Positions 16,304 through 24,925 of a DNA stretch of 64,000 nucleotides are shown in pieces. The DNA is taken from assembly GCF_002192255.1 (NCBI RefSeq), contig NZ_CP021768.1, positions 1,382,001 through 1,446,000 of the forward strand, given 5' to 3'. The position numbers and the translations under genes are program-made. Each line of letters opens with the position of its first letter. The first letter of the stretch is position 1. Origin of the DNA: Stenotrophomonas sp. WZN-1. Its GTDB lineage: Bacteria; Pseudomonadota; Gammaproteobacteria; Xanthomonadales; Xanthomonadaceae. The notes under the pieces were generated by a model, which was given only the letters and a program-made list of their open reading frames with translations, was not told the origin of the DNA and ran no database searches.

Positions 16304-17467
16304 ATGTCCGCCAAATTCCGCTGGTTGCCCCTGTTGTGCCTGGCCCTGGCGGGCTGCAGTCAGCTGGAGAATCCGGGCAATGTGACCGCTGCCGACAAGG
16401 CGGCGCGGGCGCCGGCCAGTGATGGCGAGAACATGGTGTCGATCAATGCGGCTGACGCACCGCCACCGCCGGCTCCGCCGCGCAGCCGGGAGGATCGGCC
16501 GTGGCCGCAGGCGCAGCTGGAGAATGGCCGCGCCTGGATCAGCTGCAGCACGGAATATGCGGGCGATGCCGGCGACGGTGCCGAGCTGGAAGGCCTGCAG
16601 CGCGAGCAGATCACCCAGGCCTTGGCGCCGTGCGCCGAGCGCGGCCTGATGCGCGTGCGCTACGCCGGCAAGATCAATCCGGGCTTCGCCGAGATGATGT
16701 GGCGGTTGGCCGTGGTCGCTGACGAGCAGAAGATCCACAAGCGCATCCTCGATCTGGATTCCAGCGGCGGCCAGGTGGAATCGGCGATCGTCGCCGGTGA
16801 CAGCATCGGTGAGTCGGGCTGGACCATCTGGGTGCGCGAAGGCTCGATCTGCCACAGCGCGTGCGTGTTCGTGCTGGCCGCCGGTGACAACCGCCTGCTG
16901 TCGGGCAAGGTCGGCATCCACCGCATGATGCGCATCAGTTCCAAGGCCACCTCGCGCGCCGAGCTCAACCGCGAGCTGCACGAGGTCTACGACAACGTGA
17001 AGGATTACCTGCAGCGCAATGGCGTGGCGGTGGGTGTGGCCGACCTGATGATGACCGTGCCAAACCGCAGCCTGCGCCTGCTGACGCCGGACGAGCTACG
17101 CCAGTACGGCCTGGATGGCACCAACGCGGTGCAGGACGACCTGGAGCGGATCAAGCAGATGCGCGCCTGCGGCGATGATTTCGTGCAGCGCAAGGACGCG
17201 TTCCTGATCGCCTTCGACCAGCAGTGCAAGCGCGAAGGTGCCGACATGGAATCGATCAACAGCTGCGGCCAGGCCCTGAAGCAGCGCTTCGGCTTCCCGG
17301 ATGCGGTGTGCCCGGAAGAAAGCCCGCTGTCGGAAATCGATGTGGCGACGCTGCCACCGGCACCGTCGGAGCCGCCGCCGCTGGCCGAACAGGCGCCAGC
17401 AGACACCGGCACGCCGGCCGCGCAAGCCGACGCCGCAGCGGTGGAAGGCAGCGCCCACGCGCGCTGA
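16304..17467 (+). CDS. ClpP/crotonase-like periplasmic lipoprotein
   Basis: The product is 387 residues. The signal ends in a lipobox (LALAGC, Cys at about 18), followed by a Pro-rich linker. The central domain resembles the ClpP fold found in COG3904-type proteins: a glycine strand in LDLDSSGGQVESA, a Ser in the ICHSACVFVLAAGD turn (nucleophile position) and His in KVGIHRM. The C-terminal tail is Pro/Ala-rich and low complexity. It may be a periplasmic serine protease or a non-catalytic relative. The ATG at 16304 gives the lipoprotein signal; a TAGACT -10-like box lies 33 nt upstream. Confidence 0.72.
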   Translation: MSAKFRWLPLLCLALAGCSQLENPGNVTAADKAARAPASDGENMVSINAADAPPPPAPPRSREDRPWPQAQLENGRAWISCSTEYAGDAGDGAELEGLQREQITQALAPCAERGLMRVRYAGKINPGFAEMMWRLAVVADEQKIHKRILDLDSSGGQVESAIVAGDSIGESGWTIWVREGSICHSACVFVLAAGDNRLLSGKVGIHRMMRISSKATSRAELNRELHEVYDNVKDYLQRNGVAVGVADLMMTVPNRSLRLLTPDELRQYGLDGTNAVQDDLERIKQMRACGDDFVQRKDAFLIAFDQQCKREGADMESINSCGQALKQRFGFPDAVCPEESPLSEIDVATLPPAPSEPPPLAEQAPADTGTPAAQADAAAVEGSAHAR

Positions 17468-17525
17468 CGAATGGCTCACCGCGCTGGCGTAGACTGCGGT
17501 TCTTTCCCGAGAACCGGCGGTGTCC

Positions 17526-18071
17526 ATGAAGCGCGTGCTCCTGCTGCTGTCCCTGCTGCCCCTGACCACATTGGCGCAGGCACCCGCGCCGGCCACGCCT
17601 GCACCGGCACCCGCGCGCCCGGCACCGGCCTCGCCGGCGGCTGCAAAACCGGCCACGGCCGGCGCTCCGACATTGACCGCTGCACAACAGGCGCAGGTGC
17701 AGAAACAGGACGCGGAAATGGGCGCCGCCGCAGTGAAGGCTGCGCAGCTGGTCGATGCCAACCGCGCCGGCGAATTGTGGGATGGCGCCTCCGCCGTCGC
17801 GCGCCGTGCAGTACCGAAGGCCGCCTTCGTCAGTCAGCTGACCACCGAGCGCACGCGCCTGGGGGCGCTGGCTGGGCGTGGCCAACCGACCATCACCCGG
17901 GTCAAGTACAGCGCCGGTGCCGCGGTGCCGGAAGGGCTGTACATCAATGTCAGCTTCCCGACCCGTTTCGCCAACAGCGCGCAGCCGGTACGTGAGCTGG
18001 TGTCGTTCCGTTTCGACGAGGACCAGGTGTGGCGCCTGGCCGGTTACAGCCTGCGTGCGTCGGCACCCTGA
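17526..18071 (+). CDS. DUF4019-domain secreted protein
   Basis: The product is 181 residues with a signal peptide (KRVLLLLSLLPLTTLAQA). A low-complexity Ala/Pro stretch (about 20-50) follows, then a DUF4019-type domain (AAQLVDANRAGELWDGAS to the end). DUF4019 proteins are periplasmic or secreted and of unknown function. The start may be this ATG or the in-frame GTG six bases earlier. TAGACT at 17490 is a possible -10. It lies 58 bp after the ClpP-like gene. Confidence 0.72.
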   Translation: MKRVLLLLSLLPLTTLAQAPAPATPAPAPARPAPASPAAAKPATAGAPTLTAAQQAQVQKQDAEMGAAAVKAAQLVDANRAGELWDGASAVARRAVPKAAFVSQLTTERTRLGALAGRGQPTITRVKYSAGAAVPEGLYINVSFPTRFANSAQPVRELVSFRFDEDQVWRLAGYSLRASAP

Positions 18072-18082
18072 GGAGATGAACG

Positions 18083-18472
18083 ATGGCAACTGAACTGACG
18101 ATGCTGGCCTGGTCGGTGCTGCTGGGCTTCGTCTACATCTTCGCCACCTCCACCGTGGTCACCCGCGAGCGCGGGATGAAGTGGAATGCCTCGGCGCGTG
18201 ATGGCGAGGCCAGGCCGCTCAGTCCACTGGCCGGTCGCCTGCAGCGGGCCCAGTCCAACTTCCTGGAAACCTTCCCGTTCTTCGCCGCCGCCGCCATCGC
18301 AGTGGTCGTGGCCGGGCGCAGCAACGACACCACAGCGCTGGCCGCGCAGGCCTGCTTCTGGGCGCGCGTGGCCTATCTGCCACTGTATGCCGCAGGCGTG
18401 CCTTATGTGCGCAGCCTGGTATGGCTGGTATCGCTGCTGTCGATCCTGGCGCTGGTGTTCGCGTTGTTGTGA
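18083..18472 (+). CDS. MAPEG-family membrane protein
   Basis: The product is 129 residues with four predicted membrane helices. The MAPEG pattern includes ERGMKWNASARDG and RLQRAQSNFLETFPFFA, the latter resembling the conserved RxQxNxxE motif. These are glutathione-dependent membrane proteins in eukaryotes; bacterial members are mostly uncharacterised. GAGG is 7 nt before the ATG. The gene starts 11 bp after the DUF4019 gene and is likely co-transcribed. Confidence 0.8.
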   Translation: MATELTMLAWSVLLGFVYIFATSTVVTRERGMKWNASARDGEARPLSPLAGRLQRAQSNFLETFPFFAAAAIAVVVAGRSNDTTALAAQACFWARVAYLPLYAAGVPYVRSLVWLVSLLSILALVFALL

Positions 18473-18552
18473 CCCGGGCCTGATCCAGATCAAGGCCGGT
18501 CAGGTCCGCGGCGCTATGCTGGCCCGGACTGAATCAACGGCAGGAGGCGCGC

Positions 18553-19731
18553 ATGCGCAGGATGGACGTGGTGGTGGTCGGCGCCGGACCGGCGGGTCTG
18601 TGCTTCGCACGCGCGCTGGCCGGCAGCGGCCTGCAGGTGGGGCTGGTCGAAGTTCAACCGCGCCAAGCCCTGGCCGAGGCCGCCTTCGATGGCCGCGAGA
18701 TCGCGCTGACCCATGCCTCGCGGCAGAGCATGGAGCAGTTGGGGTTGTGGCAGCGCCTGCCGCAGGCAGAAGTCGCTGAGCTGCGCGATGCCAAGGTGAT
18801 GAACGGCGGCTCGCCATTCGCGCTGACCTTCGCCAGCAGCCAGGTCGATGGCCAGCCGCTGGGTTGGCTGGTGCCCAACCATCTGATCCGTCGCGCCGCG
18901 TGGGATGCCGTGCAGGGGCAGGACGGCCTGGAACTGTTCGACGGGCGCAAGGTGCTGGGCGTGCAGGCCGATGCGCAGGGCCACGTGGTCAAACTCGATG
19001 ACGGCAGCCAACTGCACGCGCGGCTGCTGGTGGCTGCCGACAGCCGCTTCTCCGCCACCCGCCGCATGCTCGGCATCGGTGCGCAGATGCGCGACTTCGG
19101 CAAGTCGATGCTGGTGTGCCGCATGCAGGTCGAGCGCGACCATCATCACACCGCGTGGGAGTGGTTCGGCTACGGCCGCACGATGGCGCTGCTGCCGCTC
19201 AACGAGGGCCAGGCATCGGCGGTGATCACGCTGCCGCCACGGCAGATCGAAGAACTGCTGGCGATGGACGAGGTGGCCTTCGGTGAAGCCATCAGTGCCT
19301 GCTTCGAGCACCGCCTGGGCCGGATGCAGCCGGTGGCCACGCCGCAGGCGTATCCGCTGGTGGGGGTGTACGCGCATCGCTTCGTCGGCGAGCGTTCGGC
19401 GCTGATCGGCGATGCTGCGGTGGGCATGCATCCGGTCACCGCGCATGGCTTCAACCTGGGACTGGCCAGCGCACAGCGGCTCGCACAGGGTATCGTCGCG
19501 CAGCAGCGGCGTGGTGCCGACATTGCCGCCGCCGGCATGCTGGCCAGCTACCAGCGCGGTCATCGGCTGGCATCGCGTCCGTTGTATGAAGCCACCAACG
19601 CGATCGCCAGCCTGTACACCGACGATCGCCGCCCGGCGCGCCTGCTGCGTGCGGCCGGCCTGCGCCTGGCGCAGGGCGTGGCACCGTTCAGGCAGCTCAT
19701 TGCCTCGCACCTGACCCAGCGCGTGGCCTGA
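18553..19731 (+). CDS. ubiM: UbiH/UbiM-type FAD monooxygenase of ubiquinone synthesis
   Basis: The product is 392 residues. It has an N-terminal FAD-binding GAGPAG motif (VVVVGAGPAGLCFARALAG), a DGREIALTHAS stretch and a second FAD motif GDAAVGMHPVTAHGFNLGL. These belong to the UbiH/F/I/L/M family, which hydroxylates the ubiquinone ring using O2. Xanthomonads use UbiM for this step, and the DGREIALTH sequence fits best there, but UbiH is not excluded. CAGGAGG at 18540-18546 sets the start at 18553. Confidence 0.75.
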   Translation: MRRMDVVVVGAGPAGLCFARALAGSGLQVGLVEVQPRQALAEAAFDGREIALTHASRQSMEQLGLWQRLPQAEVAELRDAKVMNGGSPFALTFASSQVDGQPLGWLVPNHLIRRAAWDAVQGQDGLELFDGRKVLGVQADAQGHVVKLDDGSQLHARLLVAADSRFSATRRMLGIGAQMRDFGKSMLVCRMQVERDHHHTAWEWFGYGRTMALLPLNEGQASAVITLPPRQIEELLAMDEVAFGEAISACFEHRLGRMQPVATPQAYPLVGVYAHRFVGERSALIGDAAVGMHPVTAHGFNLGLASAQRLAQGIVAQQRRGADIAAAGMLASYQRGHRLASRPLYEATNAIASLYTDDRRPARLLRAAGLRLAQGVAPFRQLIASHLTQRVA

Positions 19732-19742
19732 ACAGCTTCAGA

Positions 19743-19964
19743 TCAGCCGGCAGCCAGCACCCGGATCTGGCTGTCGGCGAATTCGACCACCTGGCCTGCG
19801 CGGATCTTGCAGGCCTTGCGCAGTTCGACTTCGCCGTCGACCCGTACCTGGCCCTCGCTGATCACCATCTTGGCCTCGCCGCCACTGGTGACCAGGTCGG
19901 CCAGCTTGAGCAGCTGCTTGAGTTCGACGTAGTCACCGTCGAGGTCGAATTCGAGAATCTGCAT
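19743..19964 (-). CDS. S4-domain RNA-binding protein (YbcJ type)
   Basis: The product is 73 residues, essentially a lone S4 domain: LKQLLKLADLVTSGGEAKMV then GQVRVDGEVELRKACKIR. This small family (YbcJ-like) binds structured RNA and is linked to ribosome or RNA metabolism. The Met at 19964 is chosen because the frame upstream is Pro/Arg-rich and unlike the family. The gene converges on ubiM with an 11-bp gap and diverges from deaD. Confidence 0.82.
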   Translation of the reverse strand: MQILEFDLDGDYVELKQLLKLADLVTSGGEAKMVISEGQVRVDGEVELRKACKIRAGQVVEFADSQIRVLAAG

Positions 19965-20137
19965 GGAGCAAGGTTCCTGGAAAGAGGGCGCGGGCCAGCG
20001 GCCGGGCCGGGAAGAGGGCGCGTATTGTGCGCCAGCGCGGGGCATGACGGCACGCGGATGGCCTCGTTCAGGATCAATGCGGTATCATTCCGCTCTGAGC
20101 GAGTGAAATCTCCTCCGACCGAGCAGCGCCAGGGCAC

Positions 20138-20205
20138 GCGATAAGAAGGGCGCCCAAAGCGCGGACCATCCCTTTTTTATCGCACTGCCAGGAAGACGGC
20201 AGTGC
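20138..20205 (+). promoter_or_regulatory. Structured 5' leader of deaD
   Basis: Two hairpins sit just before deaD. GCGATAAGAAGGG (20138-20150) is complementary to CCCTTTTTTATCGC (20170-20183), with a T run inside the 3' arm. GCACTGCC (20182-20189) pairs with GGCAGTGC (20198-20205). They share two bases, so they compete at the junction. Long structured leaders are typical of cold-shock helicase genes. Confidence 0.5.
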
Positions 20206-20219
20206 CTTCGGAGTTCCCC

Positions 20220-22166
20220 ATGTCCCAAGATTCCCAAGCGCCGCTGCAGTTTGCGCAGCTCGGCCTGTCCGAGCCCGTGATGCAGGCGGTCACCGCCATC
20301 GGCTACGAAACCCCGTCGCCGATCCAGGCCGCCACCATCCCGGCGATGCTGGAAGGCCGCGATGTGCTGGGCCAGGCCCAGACCGGTACCGGCAAGACCG
20401 CTGCCTTTGCACTGCCGGTACTGTCCAACATCGACCTGCAGCAGATCAAGCCCCAGGCCCTGATCCTGGCGCCGACCCGCGAACTGGCCATCCAGGTCGC
20501 CGAGGCGTTCCAGTCCTATTCGTCGAAGATCCCAGGCTTCCGCGTGCTGCCGGTGTACGGCGGCCAGCCGTACGGCCAGCAGCTGTCGGCGCTGCGTCGT
20601 GGCGTGCATATCGTGGTTGGTACCCCCGGCCGCGTGATCGACCACCTGGACCGCAGCACCCTGGACCTGTCCGAGCTGAAGACGCTGGTGCTGGACGAAG
20701 CCGATGAAATGCTGCGCATGGGCTTCATCGACGACGTCGAAGCCGTGCTGAAGAAGCTGCCGGAGCAGCGCCAGGTGGCCCTGTTCTCGGCCACCATGCC
20801 GCCGCAGATCCGCCGCATCGCGCAGACCTACCTGCAGGACCCGGTGGAAGTGACCATCGCGGCCAAGACCACCACCTCGGCCAATATCCGCCAGCGCTAC
20901 TGGTGGGTGAGCGGCATGCACAAGCTGGACGCGCTGACCCGCATCCTGGAAGTCGAGCCGTTCGACGCGATGATCATCTTCGCGCGCACCAAGGCTGGCA
21001 CCGAGGAACTGGCCAGCAAGCTGCAGGCCCGTGGCCTGGCCGCTGCCGCCATCAACGGTGACATGCAGCAGGCCCAGCGTGAGCGCACCATCGCCATGCT
21101 GAAGGAAGGCAAGCTGGACATCCTGGTCGCCACCGATGTGGCCGCCCGTGGCCTGGACGTGGAGCGCATCAGCCACGTGCTGAACTACGACATTCCGTAC
21201 GACACCGAAAGCTACGTGCACCGCATCGGCCGTACCGGCCGTGCCGGCCGCAGCGGCGAGGCGATCCTGTTCGCCACCCCGCGTGAGAAGGGCATGCTGC
21301 GCCAGATCGAGCGCGCCACCCGCCAGCCGATCGAAGAGATGCAGCTGCCGAGCGTGGAAGCGGTCAACGACACCCGCATCAACAAGTTCACCTCGCGCAT
21401 CAGCGAAACCCTCGGTGCCGGCGGCCTGGATTTCTACCGCCAGCTGCTGGAGCGTTTCGAGAACGAGCAGAACGTGCCGGCCATCGAAGTGGCCGCCGCG
21501 CTGGCGAAGATGCTGCAGGGTGACACCCCGTTCCTGCTGCAGCCGCCGGTGCGTGCCCCGCGTGAAGAGCGTGCGCCGCGCGAACGCTTCGACCGTGGTG
21601 ACCGCCCGGAGCGCGGCGATCGCTTCGACCGCAACGAGCGTGGTCCGCGTTTCGAGCGTGGCCCGCGCCGTGACGACGCCGAAGGTGGTTTCGAGCAGCG
21701 TCCGCGCCGCGAGGTTCCGCCGCGTGGTGCGCCGGAGCAGGGCATGGAGACCTACCGCATTTCGGTCGGCCACCAGCACGGCGTGAAGCCGGCCAACATC
21801 GTCGGCGCCATCGCCAACGAAGCCGGCCTGGAAAGCCGCTTCATCGGCCGCATCGACATTCACGATGACTTCTCGCTGCTGGACCTGCCGGCGCAGATGC
21901 CGCCGGACGTGCTGTCGCACCTGCAGAAGGTCTGGGTGTCGGGCCAGCAGCTGCAGATGCGTGCGCTGGCTCCGGGTGAAGACACCAACCCGGCCCCGCG
22001 TCCGTTCAAGCCGCGCTTCGACAAGCGTGGTCCGGGCGGCCCGGGTGGCCCGCGTCGCGGTGGCCCGGGCGGTCCGGGTGGCCATGGTGGCGACCGCGGC
22101 GGTGACCGCGACAGCCGTCCGCCGCGCCGTGACGGCTTCAAGCCGCGCGGCCCGCGCAGCTACTGA
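20220..22166 (+). CDS. deaD: DEAD-box RNA helicase DeaD/CsdA
   Basis: The product is 648 residues. It carries a Q motif, motif I (AQTGTGKT, residues 53-60), PTRELA, TPGRV, DEAD (VLDEADEML), SAT and HRIGRTGR. After the helicase core come an Arg-rich linker and a DbpA-like RNA-binding domain (MEXYRISVGHQHGVKPANIV region, about residues 505-580). A Gly/Arg-rich RGG-type tail ends the protein. It unwinds RNA during ribosome assembly and mRNA decay, especially in the cold. ATG at 20220 has a CGGAG ribosome site; GTG at 20202 is less likely. Two leader hairpins precede it. Confidence 0.93.
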   Translation: MSQDSQAPLQFAQLGLSEPVMQAVTAIGYETPSPIQAATIPAMLEGRDVLGQAQTGTGKTAAFALPVLSNIDLQQIKPQALILAPTRELAIQVAEAFQSYSSKIPGFRVLPVYGGQPYGQQLSALRRGVHIVVGTPGRVIDHLDRSTLDLSELKTLVLDEADEMLRMGFIDDVEAVLKKLPEQRQVALFSATMPPQIRRIAQTYLQDPVEVTIAAKTTTSANIRQRYWWVSGMHKLDALTRILEVEPFDAMIIFARTKAGTEELASKLQARGLAAAAINGDMQQAQRERTIAMLKEGKLDILVATDVAARGLDVERISHVLNYDIPYDTESYVHRIGRTGRAGRSGEAILFATPREKGMLRQIERATRQPIEEMQLPSVEAVNDTRINKFTSRISETLGAGGLDFYRQLLERFENEQNVPAIEVAAALAKMLQGDTPFLLQPPVRAPREERAPRERFDRGDRPERGDRFDRNERGPRFERGPRRDDAEGGFEQRPRREVPPRGAPEQGMETYRISVGHQHGVKPANIVGAIANEAGLESRFIGRIDIHDDFSLLDLPAQMPPDVLSHLQKVWVSGQQLQMRALAPGEDTNPAPRPFKPRFDKRGPGGPGGPRRGGPGGPGGHGGDRGGDRDSRPPRRDGFKPRGPRSY

Positions 22167-22182
22167 GCGGCATCGTAGCCAT

Positions 22183-22212
22183 GACAACGCCAGCCTTCGG
22201 GCTGGCGTTGTC
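22183..22212 (+). terminator. Hairpin after deaD
   Basis: GACAACGCCAGCC-TTCG-GGCTGGCGTTGTC is a 13-bp perfect stem with a stable TTCG loop, 16 nt after the deaD stop. It has no long T run. Confidence 0.75.
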
Positions 22213-22226
22213 CGTTCCGGGGCTGG

Positions 22227-22310
22227 AAAAGGGGACGGAGGGGATCAAGTCGTATAGGGCAGGCCACGCGCTTATGCCGAAAACAACTTGATCCCCTCCG
22301 TCCCCTTTTT
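22227..22310. repeat. Long inverted repeat, GGGGACGGAGGGG family
   Basis: AAAAGGGGACGGAGGGGATC at the left is the inverse of GATCCCCTCCGTCCCCTTTT at the right. It is the second copy of the element at 3428-3527; the loops differ. It ends in a T run and may act as a back-up terminator behind deaD. Confidence 0.8.
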
Positions 22311-22392
22311 CGCATGGTCAACACATTGCCGGTCCTAGGCTGAGGCGGTTCCAAAGGAGGTTGTCACCGCAGCACATTCGGGGGGATCCGGG

Positions 22393-24816
22393 ATGGGTAG
22401 GAGTGGCACGGACCAACAGAGCCGGCGGGTACCGATGACCCGCGGCCTGGGACTGCGATTTGCGTTGTTGACCGGCATGGCGATCGGATTGGTCGCACTG
22501 TCCGCCTTGATCCAGGAACTGCAGGCGGCCTCCACCGCCTGGATCGCCGGCCAGGGCTACTGGTCGCGTGGTCAGCAGGATGCTACGGCCGCACTCAGCC
22601 GCTATCTGGCGCGGGGGGATGCGCAGGACCTGGACGACGCACGCCAGGCCCTGCAGGTGCCGTTGGGCGATCTGCAGGCGCGGCTGGCGCTGGAACAGGC
22701 CGAGCCGGACGAAGCCACAGCCAGGCAGGGTTTCCTGCAGGGCGGCAACGCGCACGCCGATATCCCGCGCCTGGTGTTTTCGTTCCGCTACGCACGCGAT
22801 ATCGGCGCCTTCCGCGAAGCAACCGCGCTGTGGCGGCAGACCGATGGCGACCTGATGGCGGTGCAGCGCCTGATCGATGAGTTGCAGCTGCAGCACGGCA
22901 GCGGCCCGGTGTTGGCAGCCACGCGTGACCACTACCTGCAGCAGCTGCGTGATCTGGATCGGCGGATGCAGGTGCAGAGCCAGGCGTTCTCGCAGGCGCT
23001 GCTGCGGATGGCGACGCTGGTGAGGCTGGCCACGTTGATGGTTGCAGGCCTGTCGGTGCTGGCGATCAGCCTCATGGCGGTTGCGCTGGCGCGTCGCGTC
23101 GGCAAGGACCTGACAGAACACGAGAGCCGTTTCCGCGCGGCGTTCTACCAGGCCAACGTCGGCATGCTCAAGCTCGATACCGAAGGCAAGGTGGTCGAGG
23201 CCAACCAGGCGATGGCCGATATCCTCGATCACCGTCGTGACATGCTGCTGCAGCTGTCACTTGCGGACCTGCTGATGGACGGTGAACTGGTCATCGATGG
23301 GGTGGGGCGCATCGATTGGGACCGGCAGCTGCGGCCGAGCGAACTGCGCTTCCGCCGTCGCGATGGCAGCCTGGTCTGGGGCCGCTGGAGCGGCACCGGT
23401 GTGCGCAGTACCGGCGGTGGCCTGTCGGTGTTCGCGATCATCGAAGACGTCAGCCAGAACCATGCACTGGCGCGCGAGATCGAGCACCACGCCAGCCATG
23501 ATCCGCTGACCGGCCTGATCAACCGCCGCGAGATCGAGCGGCTGCTGGAGCGCGCGCTGCTGCAGGTGCGCAGCGAGGGTGGCACGCACGCGCTGTGCTA
23601 CATCAACCTGGACCATTTCAAGCTGGTCAATGACAGTTTCGGTCATGCCGCCGGCGACCAGATGCTGCGCAGCTTCGCCGACTACCTGGTGGCGGCGGTG
23701 CGCGATGGCGACTGGGTAGGCCGGCTGGGCGCGGACGAGTTCGCGGTGTTCCTTTCCCATGCCGGGCAGGACGAGGCCAAGCGTGTGCTGCAGCGGGTAA
23801 TCCGCAACCTGGGCCAGGCGACGTTCCCGGTCAGCGAGGGCAGCCCGCAGTTGAGCTGCAGCATCGGCGTGGTCGAGATCAGCGCCGAGGCACCGGACGT
23901 GAACTGGCTGATGAGCGCCGCCGACAGCGCGTGCTATGCGGCCAAGCAGGCCGGCCGCAACCGCGTGCACTGCTTCAACGAAAACCGCATGGCGCTGGAA
24001 GAACGGCGCCTGGAAGCCGAACGCCTGCAGGGCGTCAGCCTGGCCATGGCCGAGAACCGGATGGTGCTGTATGCGCAGCGCATCGCCCGCGTCGGCGATC
24101 CCACGTACCTGCACTATGAGGTGCTGGTGCGCATGCGTGGCACCGATGGCAGCCTGCACCTGCCGGGCCAGTTCATGCCGGCGGTGGAGCGCTATGGCAT
24201 GGCCGTGGCGCTGGACCGGCACGTGCTTGGCCTGCTGTTCCGGCACCTGCAGGTGTGCCCGGCACACGTCCGGCAGCTGGGCCTGTGCAACGTCAACGTC
24301 TCGGCGCAGTCGATTGCCGAGCCTGGCTTCCTCGCGTTCGTCTGCGACCTGCTGGAGCGCAACCGCGCAGTGGCTTCCAAGCTGTGCTTCGAAATCACCG
24401 AAACCGCTGCGATCAGCAACCTCAGCCAGGCGCGCGCCTTCATCGATGCGGTGAAAGCGCGTGGCTGCCGGATGGCGTTGGACGATTTCGGTTCCGGCCT
24501 GTCCTCGTTCGGCTACCTGCGCCAGCTGCCGGCCGACATCCTGAAGATCGACGGGGCCTTCGTGCGCGACATGGATACCGATCCGGTCAGCCACGCCACC
24601 GTGCGCGCGATCAGTGAACTGGGGCGCGAGCTGCAGATGGAGGTGGTGGCCGAATGGGTGGAGACGGCGGAAGTCGCCGCCGCGCTGACCCGGCTCGGGG
24701 TGCAGGGCCTGCAGGGCTATGCGGTCGAGCGGCCGCAACCGCTGGAGCGGATGACCCTGGCCGACCTGCGACCGGTGCGCCTGGTGGCAGTGAAAGGTCC
24801 GCCCGCCGCAGGCTGA
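22393..24816 (+). CDS. Membrane PAS-GGDEF-EAL protein, probable c-di-GMP phosphodiesterase
   Basis: The product is 807 residues. Membrane helix 1 (about 19-41), a periplasmic helical region and helix 2 (about 213-232) are followed by a PAS domain (about 243-355), GGDEF (about 370-525) and EAL (about 540-795). The GGDEF loop reads GADEF (near 446-450), a change that often lowers or removes cyclase activity. The EAL signature reads EVL (near 576), but the other catalytic motifs are intact: NVNVSAQS, FEITET, LDDFGSG, LKIDG, VAEWVET and LQGYAVERP. It is most likely a phosphodiesterase with GTP-sensing GGDEF. Start may be 22393 or 22435. Confidence 0.87.
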   Translation: MGRSGTDQQSRRVPMTRGLGLRFALLTGMAIGLVALSALIQELQAASTAWIAGQGYWSRGQQDATAALSRYLARGDAQDLDDARQALQVPLGDLQARLALEQAEPDEATARQGFLQGGNAHADIPRLVFSFRYARDIGAFREATALWRQTDGDLMAVQRLIDELQLQHGSGPVLAATRDHYLQQLRDLDRRMQVQSQAFSQALLRMATLVRLATLMVAGLSVLAISLMAVALARRVGKDLTEHESRFRAAFYQANVGMLKLDTEGKVVEANQAMADILDHRRDMLLQLSLADLLMDGELVIDGVGRIDWDRQLRPSELRFRRRDGSLVWGRWSGTGVRSTGGGLSVFAIIEDVSQNHALAREIEHHASHDPLTGLINRREIERLLERALLQVRSEGGTHALCYINLDHFKLVNDSFGHAAGDQMLRSFADYLVAAVRDGDWVGRLGADEFAVFLSHAGQDEAKRVLQRVIRNLGQATFPVSEGSPQLSCSIGVVEISAEAPDVNWLMSAADSACYAAKQAGRNRVHCFNENRMALEERRLEAERLQGVSLAMAENRMVLYAQRIARVGDPTYLHYEVLVRMRGTDGSLHLPGQFMPAVERYGMAVALDRHVLGLLFRHLQVCPAHVRQLGLCNVNVSAQSIAEPGFLAFVCDLLERNRAVASKLCFEITETAAISNLSQARAFIDAVKARGCRMALDDFGSGLSSFGYLRQLPADILKIDGAFVRDMDTDPVSHATVRAISELGRELQMEVVAEWVETAEVAAALTRLGVQGLQGYAVERPQPLERMTLADLRPVRLVAVKGPPAAG

Positions 24817-24925
24817 ACGCCCGTCGGCGACTTTGGTCTACACGTGCGCTGCGGCCGCGGCTGCGATAATGCCCGCCAGGGGCGACGCGCAGTGGGCGCG
24901 GGCGTAAGCAGGAACAGGGCGTGGC

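Noticed and set aside
20085..22187. A 700-codon frame antisense to deaD
   Set aside because: Same GC-bias artefact. The plus-strand helicase motifs are complete.
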